Positions 53,536-63,327 of a stretch of 64,000 nucleotides of DNA are shown here, one piece after another; the first letter of the stretch is position 1; every line of letters begins with the position of its first letter. This DNA comes from Apostichopus japonicus. Taxonomy: Eukaryota > Echinodermata > Holothuroidea > Aspidochirotida > Stichopodidae. Location: assembly GCF_037975245.1 (NCBI RefSeq), contig NC_092564.1, forward strand, positions 21,431,984 through 21,495,983, written 5' to 3'. The notes beneath the pieces are model-generated. The model was given only the letters and a program-made list of their open reading frames with translations. It made no database searches and was not told the DNA's origin. A program made the translations under genes and the position numbers.

Positions 53536-56500
53536 TGTGCAATACCAATCAACCCAATGATCGATATCGATCAATCGAATGTTCGATACCGATCAATCGA
53601 ATGCTCGACACCGATTAATCGAATGTTCGGTATTGATCAATAGAATATGCGGTACCGATCAATCGAATGTTCGGTACCAATCAGTCGAATGTTTGGTACC
53701 GATCAATCGAATGTGCGGTACCGATCAATCGAATGTTCGGTACCGATCAATAGAATATGCGGTAACGATCAATCGAATGTTCGGTACAGAACAATCGAAT
53801 GTTCGATACCGATCAATCGAAATTGCCACACCGATCAATCGAATGCTCGGTAGTGATCAATCGCATGTTCAATACCGATCAATCGAATGTTCGTTACCGA
53901 TCAATCGAATGTTCGGTACAATCAATCGAATGTTCGGTACCGATCAATTGAATGTACGGAATCGCTCAATCGAATGTACAATACCGATCAAACTAATGAT
54001 CGATACCGATCAATCGAATGTGCGGTACCGATGAATCGAATGTTCGGTACCGATCAATCGAATGTGCGGTACCGATCAATCGAATGTTTGGTACCGATAA
54101 ATCGATTGTGCGGTAACGATCAATCGAATGTGCCACACAGATTATCGAATGTTCGGTACCGATCAATCGAATGTTTGGTACCGATAAATCGATTGTGCGG
54201 TAACGATCAATCGAATGTGCCACACCGATCAATCGAATGTTCGGTACCGATGAATCGAATGTGCGACACCGATCATTCGAATGTTCGATACCGAACAATC
54301 GAATGCTCGACACCGATCAATCGAATGTGCGGTATTGATCAATCGCATGAGCGACACCTATCAATCGAATGTTCGGTACCGATCAATCGAATGTGCGACA
54401 CCGATCAATCCTATGTGCAGAACCGATCAATCGAATGTTCGGTACCGATCAATCGAATCTGCAGTACCGATCAATCGAATGTTCGGTATCGATCAATCGA
54501 ATGTGCGGTAACGATCAATCGAATGTTCGGTACCGATCAATTGAATGTACGGAATCGCTCAATCGAATGTACAATACCGATCAAACTAATGATCGATACC
54601 GATCAATCGAATGTGCGGTACCGATGAATAGAATGTTTGGTACCGATCAATCGAATGTTCAGTACCGATCAATCGAATGTGCGGTACCGATGAATCGAAT
54701 GTTCGGTACCGATCAATCGAATGTGCGGTACCGATCAATCGAATGTGCGGTACCGATCAATCGAATGTTTGGTACCGATAAATCGATTGTGCGGTAACGA
54801 TCAATCGAATGTGCCACACCGATCAATCGAATGTTCGGTACCGATGAATCGAATCTACAGTACCGATCAATCGAATGTTCGGTACCGATCAATCGAATGT
54901 GCGGTACCGATAAATCGATTGTGCGGTAACGATCAATCGAATGTGCCACACCGATCAATCGAATGTTCGGTACCGATGAATCGAATGTGCGACACCGATC
55001 ATTCGAATGTTCGATACCGAACAATCGAATGCTCGACACCGATCAATCGAATGTTCGGTATTGATCAATCGCATGAGCGACACCTATCAATCGAATGTTC
55101 GGTACCGATGAATAGAATGTTTGGTACCGATCAATCGAATGTTCAGTACCGATCAATCGAATGTGCGGTACCGATGAATCGAATGTTCGGTACCGATCAA
55201 TCGAATGTTCGGTACCGATCAATCGAATGTTCGGTACCGATCAATCGAATGTGCGGTACCGATCAATCGAATGTTCGGTATCGATGCATCGAATGTGCGA
55301 CACCGATCAATCAAATGTTCGACACCCATCAATCGAATGTTCGACACCCATCAATCGAATGTTCGACACCGATCAATCGAATGTACGGAATCGCTCAAGC
55401 GAATGTGCAATACCAATCAACCTAATGATCGATACCGATCAATCGAATGTGCGGTACCGATCAATCGAATAATCGGTACCGATCTATCGAATGTGCGGTA
55501 CCGATCAATCGAATGTTCGGAACCGATCAATCGAATGTGCGTCACCGATGTATCGAATGTTCGGTTCCGATCAATCGAATGTTCGGTACCGATCAATCGA
55601 ATGTTCTGTACCGAATAATGGAATGTTCGACACAGATCAATCGAATGTTCGGTACCGATCAATCGAATGTGCGACACAGATCAATCGAATGTACGGAATC
55701 GCTCAATCGAATGTACAATACCGATCAAACTAATGATCGATACCGATCAATCGAATGTGCGGTACCGATGAATCGAATGTTTGGTACCGATCAATCGAAT
55801 GCTCGGTACCGATCAATCGAATGTTCGGAACCGATCAATTGAATGTGCGGTACCGATCAATCGAATGTTTGGTACCGATAAATCGATTGTGCGGTAACGA
55901 TCAATCGAATGTGCCACACCGATCAATCGAATGTTCGGTACCGATGAATCGAATGTGCGACACCGATCATTCGAATGTTCGATACCGAACAATCGAATGC
56001 TCGACACCGATCAATCGAATGTTCGGTATTGATCAATCGCATGAGCGACACCTATCAATCGAATGTTCGGTACCGATCAATCGAATGTGCGACACCGATC
56101 AATCCTATATGCAGAACCGATCAATCGAATGTTCGGTACAGAACAATCGAATCTGCAGTACCGATCAATCGAATGTTCGGTATCGATCAATCGAATGTGC
56201 GGTAACGATCAATTGAATGTTCGGTACCGATCAATTAAATGTACGGAATCGCTCAATCGAATGTACAATACCGATCAAACTAATGATCGATACCGATCAA
56301 TCGAATGTGCGGTACCGATGAATCGAATGTTTGGTACCGATCAATCGAATGTTCAGTACCGATCAATCGAATGTGCGGTACCGATCAATCGAATGTTCGG
56401 TACCGATCAATCGAATGTGCGGTACCGATCAATCGAATGTGCGGTACCGATCAATCGAATGTTTGGTACCGATGAATCGAATCTGCAGTACCGATCAATC

Positions 56501-57412
56501 GAATGTTCGGTATCGATCAATCGAATGTGCGGTAACGATCAATCGAATGTTCGGTACCGATCAATCGAATGAGCGACACCTATCAATCGAAGATCCGGTA
56601 CCGATCAATCGAAAGTTCGACACCTATCAATCAAATGTTCGGTACCGATCAATCGAATGTACGGAATCGATCAATCGAATGTTCGGTACCGATCAATCGA
56701 ATGCTCGATACCGATCAATCGAATGTGCGAAGCCGATCAATCAAATGTACGGTACCGATCAATCGAATGTGCGACAACGATCAATCGAATGTTCGATATC
56801 GATCAATCGAATGTTCTGTACCGATCAATCGAATGTGCCAAACTGATCAATCGAATGTTCGGTACCGATCAATCGAATGTACGGTACCGATCAATCGAAT
56901 GTTTGGTACCGATCAATCGAATGTTTGGTACCGATCAATCGATTGTGCGGTAACGATCAATCGAATGTGTCAAACCGATCAATCGAATGTTCGGTACCGA
57001 TGAATCGAATGTGCGACACCGATCAATCGAATGTTCGATACAGATCAATCGAATTCTCGACACCGATCAATCGAATGTTCGGTACCGATCAATAGAATAT
57101 GCGGTACCGATCAATCGAATGTTGGGTACCAATCAATCGAACGTTCGGTACCGATCAATCGAATGTGCGGAACCGATCAATCGAATGTGCAGTACCGATC
57201 AATCGAATGTTAGGCACCGATCAATCGAATGTGCGGTACCGATCAATCGAATGTTCGGTACTGATCAATCGAATGGGCGCTACCGATCAGTCGAGTGGTC
57301 GGTACCGATCAATCAAACGTGCGACACCGGTTTTTCGAATGTTCGGTACTGATCAATCGAATATTCGATACCGAGCAATTTAATGTTCGGTACAGATCAA
57401 TCGAATGTTCGG
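53536..57412 (+). repeat. Mixed satellite with 1,694-bp spaced module
   Basis: Modules at 54,281 and 55,975 correspond at +1,694 bp (77 units). It includes 21 bp units at 53,917 (GGTACAATC) and 54,136 (CACAGATTATCG), CACCCATCAATCG units at about 55,330, and the GCGAAGCC cassette at about 56,727. Variants change quickly along this stretch, so HOR borders are not clear. No gene or RNA gene is visible. Confidence 0.8.
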
Positions 57413-58533
57413 TATTGATCAATCAATGTGCGGTACCGATCAATCGAATGTGCGTCACCGATCAATCGAATGTTCGGTATTGATCAATCGAATGTTCGGT
57501 ACCGATCAATCGAATGTTCGGTACCGATTAATCGAATGTTCGGTACCGATCAATCGAATGTTCGGTACCGATCAATCGAATGTTCGGTACCGAATAATCG
57601 AATGTGCGAAACACATCAACCTAATGATCGATACCGATCAAAAGAATGTTCTGTGCCGATCGATGGAATGTTCGTCACCGATCAATCGAATGTTCGGTAC
57701 CGACCAATCGAATGTGCGGTACCGATCAATCGAATGATCGATACCGATCAAAAGAATGTTCTGTGCCGATCGATCGAATGTTCGGTACCGATCAATCGAA
57801 TGTTCGGTACCGATCAATCGAATGTGCGGTACCGATCAATCGAATGTTCGGTACCGATCAATCGAATGTGCGGTACCGATCAATCGAATGTTTGGTACCG
57901 ATCAATCGAATGTGCGGTAACGATCAATCGAATGTGCCACACCGATCAATCGAATGTTCGGTACCAGTCATTCGAATGTGCGGTACCGATCAATCGAATG
58001 TTCGGTTCCGATGCATCGAATGTGCGACACCGATCAATCGAATGTTCGATAACGATCAATCGAATGTTCGACACCGTTAAATCGAATGTTCGGTACCGAT
58101 CAATAGAATATGCGGTACCGATCAATCGAATGTTCGGTACCAATCAATCGAATGTTCGGTACCGATCAATTAAATGTACGGAATCGCTCAATCGAATGTG
58201 CAATACCGATCAACCTAATGATCGTTACCGATCAATCGAATGTGCGGTACCGATCAATCGAATGTTTGGTACCGATCAATCGAATGTTTGGTACCGATCA
58301 ATCGAATGTGCCAAACCGATCAATCGAATGTTTGGTATCGATCAATCGATTGTGCGGTAACGATCAATCGAATGTGCGGTACCGATCAATCGAATGTTCG
58401 GTACCGATGAATCGAATGTGCGACACCGATCAATCGAATGTTCGATACCGATCAATCGAATTCTCGACACCGATCAATCGAATATTCGATACCGAACAAT
58501 TTAATGTTCGGTACAGATCAATCGAATGTTCGG
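57413..58533 (+). repeat. Right-end HOR, copy 1 (1,121 bp)
   Basis: Anchored on a 21 bp unit whose core is TTGATCAATCAATGTGCGG, found at 57,413, 58,534, 60,007, 61,547 and 63,328. This copy has 51 units. It includes the GCGAAACACATCAACC and GATCAAAAGAATGTTCTG units typical of this domain. Confidence 0.9.
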
Positions 58534-60006
58534 TATTGATCAATCAATGTGCGGTACCGATCAATCGAATGTGCGTCACCGATCTATCGAATGTTCGGAA
58601 CCGATCAATCGAATGTTCGGTACCGATCAATCGAATGTTCGGTACCGATTAATCGAATGTTCGGTACCGATCAATCGAATGTTCGGTACCGATCAATCGT
58701 ATGTTCGGTACCGAATAATCGAATGTGCGAAACACATCAACCTAATGATCGATACCGATCAAAAGAATGTTCTGTGCCGATCGATCGAATGTTCGGTACC
58801 AATCAATCGAATGTTCGGTACCGATCAATCGAATGTGCGGTACCGATCAATCGAATGTTCGGTACCGATCAATCAAATGTTCGGTACCGATCAATCGAAT
58901 GTGCGGTAACGATCAATCGAATGTGCGGTACCGATCAATCGAATGTTCGGTACCAGTCATTCGAATGTGCGGTACCGACCAATCGAATGTTCGGTACCGA
59001 TGCATCGAATGTTCGGTACCGATCAAAGGAATGTTCGATACTGATTAATGGAATGTTCTGTACCGATCAATCGAGTGTTCGGTACCGATCAATGGAATGT
59101 TCGGTACCGATCAATCGAATGTGCGAAGCCGATCAATCGAATGTACGGTACCGATCAATCGAATGTGCGACAACGATCAATCGAATGTTCGATATCGATC
59201 AATCGAATGTTCTGTACCGATCAATCGAATGTGCCAAACTGATCAATCGAATGTTCGGTACCGATCAATCGAATGTACGGAATCGCTCAATCGAATGTAC
59301 AATACCGATCAAACGAATGATCGATACCGATCAATCGAATGTGCGGTACCGATCAATCGAATGTTTGGTACCGATCAATCGAATGTGCGGTAACGATCAA
59401 TCGAATGTGCCACACCGATCAATCGAATGTTCGGTACCAGTCATTCGAATGTGCGGTACCGATCAATCGAATGTTCGGTTCCGATGCATCGAATGTGCGA
59501 CACCGATCAATCGAATGTTCGATAACGATCAATCGAATGTTCGACACCGTTAAATCGAATGTTCGGTACCGATCAATAGAATATGCGGTACCGATCAATC
59601 GAATGTTCGGTACCAATCAATCGAATGTTCGGTACCGATCAATTAAATGTACGGAATCGCTCAATCGAATGTGCAATACCGATCAACCTAATGATCGTTA
59701 CCGATCAATCGAATGTGCGGTACCTATCAATCGAATGTGCGGTACCGATCAATCGAATGTTTGGTACCGATCAATCGAATGTGCCAAACCGATCAATCGA
59801 ATGTTTGGTATCGATCAATCGATTGTGCGGTAACGATCAATCGAATGTGCGGTACCGATCAATCGAATGTTCGGTACCGATGAATCGAATGTGCGACACC
59901 GATCAATCGAATGTTCGATACCGATCAATCGAATTCTCGACACCGATCAATCGAATATTCGATACCGAACAATTTAATGTTCGGTACAGATCAATCGAAT
60001 GTTCGG
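58534..60006 (+). repeat. Right-end HOR, copy 2 (1,473 bp)
   Basis: A 67-unit copy. Frames at 58,526 and 58,549 recur at 59,999 and 60,022. It contains the GCGAAGCC, GCGACAACG, GATATCGATC cassette at about 59,125-59,200. Confidence 0.9.
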
Positions 60007-61546
60007 TATTGATCAATCAATGTGCGGTACCGATCAATCGAATGTGCGTCACCGATCTATCGAATGTTCGGTACCGATCAATCGAATGTTCGGTACCGAT
60101 CAATCGAATGTTCGGTACCGATTAATCGAATGTTCGGTACCGATCAATCGAATGTTCGGTACCGATCAATCGTATGTTCGGTACCGAATAATCGAATGTG
60201 CGAAACACATCAACTTAATGATCGATACCGATCAAAAGAATGTTCTGTGCCGATCGATCGAATGTTCGGTACCAATCAATCGAATGTTCGGTACCGATCA
60301 ATCGAATGTGCGGTACCGATCAATCGAATGTTCGGTACCGATCAATCAAATGTTCGGTACCGATCAATCGAATGTGCAGTAACGATCAATCGAATGTGCG
60401 GTACCGATCAATCGAATGTTCGGTACCAGTCATTCGAATGTGCGGTACCGATCAATCGAATGTTCGGTACCGATGCATCGAATGTTCGGTACCGATCAAA
60501 GGAATGTTCGATACCGATTAATGGAATGTTCGGTACCGATCAATCGAGTGTTCGGTACCGATCAATGGAATGTTCGGTACCGATCAATCGAATGTGCGAA
60601 GCCGATCAATCAAATGTACGGTACCGATCAATCGAATGTGCGACAACGATCAATCGAATGTTCGATATCGATCAATCGAATGTTCTGTACCGATCAATCG
60701 AATGTGCCAAACTGATCAATCGAATGTTCGGTACCGATCAATCGAATGTACGGAATCGCTCAATCGAATGTACAATACCGATCAAACGAATGATCGATAC
60801 CGATCAATCGAATGTGCGGTACCGATCAATCGAATGTTTGGTACCGATCAATCGAATGTGCGGTACCGATCAATCGAATTTTTGGTATCGAACATTCGAT
60901 TGATCGGTGTCGCACATTCGATTCATCGGTACCGAACCATCGATTGATCGGTTTGGCATAATTCGATTAATCGATACCGATTAATCGAATGTGCGGTACC
61001 GATCAATCGAATGTTTGGTACCGATCAATCGAATGTGCGGTACCGATCAATCGAATGTGCCAAACCGATCAATCGAATGTTTGGTACCGATCAATCGATT
61101 GTGCGGTAACGATCAATCGAATGTGCCAAACCGATCAATCGAATGTTCGGTACCGATCAATCGAATGTGCGACACCGATCAATCGAATGTTCGATACCGA
61201 TCAATCGAATTCTCGACACCGATCAATCGAATGTTCGGTACCGATCAATAGAATATGCGGTACCGATCAATCGAATGTTCGGTACCAATCAATCGAACGT
61301 TCGGTACCGATCAATCGAATGTGCGGTACCGATCAATCGAATTTGCAGTACCGATCAATCGAATGTTAGGCACCGATCAATCGAATGTGCGGTACCGATC
61401 AATCGAATGTTAGGTACCGATCAATCGAATGGGCGGAACCGATCAATCAAACGTGCGACACAGATTTTACGAATGTTCGGTACTGATCAATCGAATATTC
61501 GATACCGAACAATTTAATGTTCGGTACAGAACAATCGAATGTTCGG
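60007..61546 (+). repeat. Right-end HOR, copy 3 (1,540 bp, carries inverted patch)
   Basis: Follows copy 2 at +1,473 bp until about 60,870. There it is interrupted by a segment in reverse orientation (60,884-60,962) and then resumes; later frames correspond at +1,540 bp to copy 4. The anchor interval across the patch (60,864 to 60,975) is 111 bp, five units plus one base. Confidence 0.9.
60884..60962 (-). repeat. Inverted satellite patch of about 79 bp
   Basis: This is the only place where I find units on the minus strand. The reverse complement of 60,884-60,962 reads as ordinary units containing CCAAACCGATCAATCG, GGTACCGATGAATCG, GCGACACCGATC and GTTCGATACC. That series matches the plus strand at about 61,122-61,198 with about three mismatches over some 75 bp. 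Patch and match therefore form an inverted repeat with a loop of about 160 bp. The right border is blurred because the joint (CGATTAATCGATACC) is itself near-palindromic. The left border has a run of five Ts, GAATTTTTGG. Confidence 0.9.
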
Positions 61547-63327
61547 TATTGATCAATCAATGTGCGGTACCGATCAATCGAATGTGCGTCACCGATCTAT
61601 CGAATGTTCGGTACCGATCAATCGAATGTTCGGTACCGATCAATCGAATGTTCGGTACCGATTAATCGAATGTTCGGTACCGATCAATCGAATGTTCGGT
61701 ACCGATCAATCGTATGTTCGGTACCGAATAATCGAATGTGCGAAACACATCAACCTAATGATCGATACCGATCAAAAGAATGTTCTGTGCCGATCGATCG
61801 AATGTTCGGTACCAATCAATCGAATGTTCGGTACCGATCAATCGAATGTGCGGTACCGATCAATCGAATGTTCGGTACCGATCAATCAAATGTGCGGTAC
61901 CGATCAATCGAATGTGCGGTAACGATCAATCGAATGTGCCACACCGATCAATCGAATGTTCGGTACCAGTCATTCGAATGTGCGGTACCGATCAATCGAA
62001 TGTTCGGTACCGATGCATCGAATGTTCGGTACCGATCAAAGGAATGTTCGATACCGATTAATGGAATGTTCGGTACCGATCAATCGAGTGTTCGGTACCG
62101 ATCAATGGAATGTTCGGTACCGATCAATCGAATGTGCGAAGCCGATCAATCAAATGTACGGTACCGATCAATCGAATGTGCGACAACGATCAATCGAATG
62201 TTCGATATCGATCAATCGAATGTTCTGTACCGATCAATCGAATGTGCCAAACTGATCAATCGAATGTTCGGTACCGATCAATCGAATGTACGGAATCGCT
62301 CAATCGAATGTACAATACCGATCAAACGAATGATCGATACCGATCAATCGAATGTGCGGTTCCGATCAATCGAATGTTTGGTACCGATCAATCGAATGTG
62401 CGGTACCGATCAATCGAATGTTTGGTACCGCTCAATCGAATGTTTGGTACCGATCAATCGATTGTGCGGTAACGATCAATCGAATGTGTCAAACCGATCA
62501 ATCGAATGTTCGGTACCGATGAATCGAATGTGCGACACCGATCAATCGAATGTTCGATACAGATCAATCGAATTCTCGACACCGATCAATCGAATGTTCG
62601 GTACCGATCAATAGAATATGCGGTACCGATCAATCGAATGTTCGGTACCGATCAATCGATTGTGCGGAACCGATCAATCGAATGTTCGGTACCGATCAAT
62701 CGAATGTACGGAATCGCTCAATCGAATGTACAATACCGATCAAACGAATGATCGATACCGATCAATCGAATGTGCGGTACCGATCAATCGAATGTTTGGT
62801 ACCGATCAATCGAATGTGCGGTACCGATCAATCGAATGTTTGGTACCGCTCAATCGAATGTTTGGTACCGATCAATCGATTGTGCGGTAACGATCAATCG
62901 AATGTGTCAAACCGATCAATCGAATGTTCGGTACCGATGAATCGAATGTGCGACACCGATCAATCGAATGTTCGATACAGATCAATCGAATTCTCGACAC
63001 CGATCAATCGAATGTTCGGTACCGATCAATAGAATATGCGGTACCGATCAATCGAACGTTCGGTACCGATCAATCGAATGTGCGGAACCGATCAATCGAA
63101 TGTGCAGTACCGATCAATCGAATGTTAGGCACCGATCAATCGAATGTGCGGTACCGATCAATCGAATGTTCGGTACTGATCAATCGAATGGGCGGTACCG
63201 ATCAGTCGAGTGGTCGGTACCGATCAATCAAACGTGCGACACCGGTTTTTCGAATGTTCGGTACTGATCAATCGAATATTCGATACCGAGCAATTTAATG
63301 TTCGGTACAGATCAATCGAATGTTCGG
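61547..63327 (+). repeat. Right-end HOR, copy 4 (1,781 bp)
   Basis: An 81-unit copy, the longest of the set, because it contains an internal 418 bp tandem duplication. The frame at 61,562 runs open for 350 codons, matching 60,022 for much of its length. Confidence 0.9.
62277..63050 (+). repeat. 418-bp (19-unit) tandem duplication in HOR copy 4
   Basis: Marker units recur at +418 bp: GTACGGAATCGCTC at 62,288 and 62,706, GGTACCGCTCAATCG at 62,424 and 62,842, and the frame at 62,506 at 62,924. The first copy runs about 62,277-62,694. The second follows directly and loses similarity at about 63,056. Confidence 0.88.

Noticed and set aside
53993-56007. Cluster of minus-strand open frames of 64-108 codons
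   Set aside because: They appear only where GATGAATC, TACCGATAAATC or similar variants remove the TGA that the minus-strand consensus has every 66 bp. They contain nothing but the reverse-strand satellite peptide.
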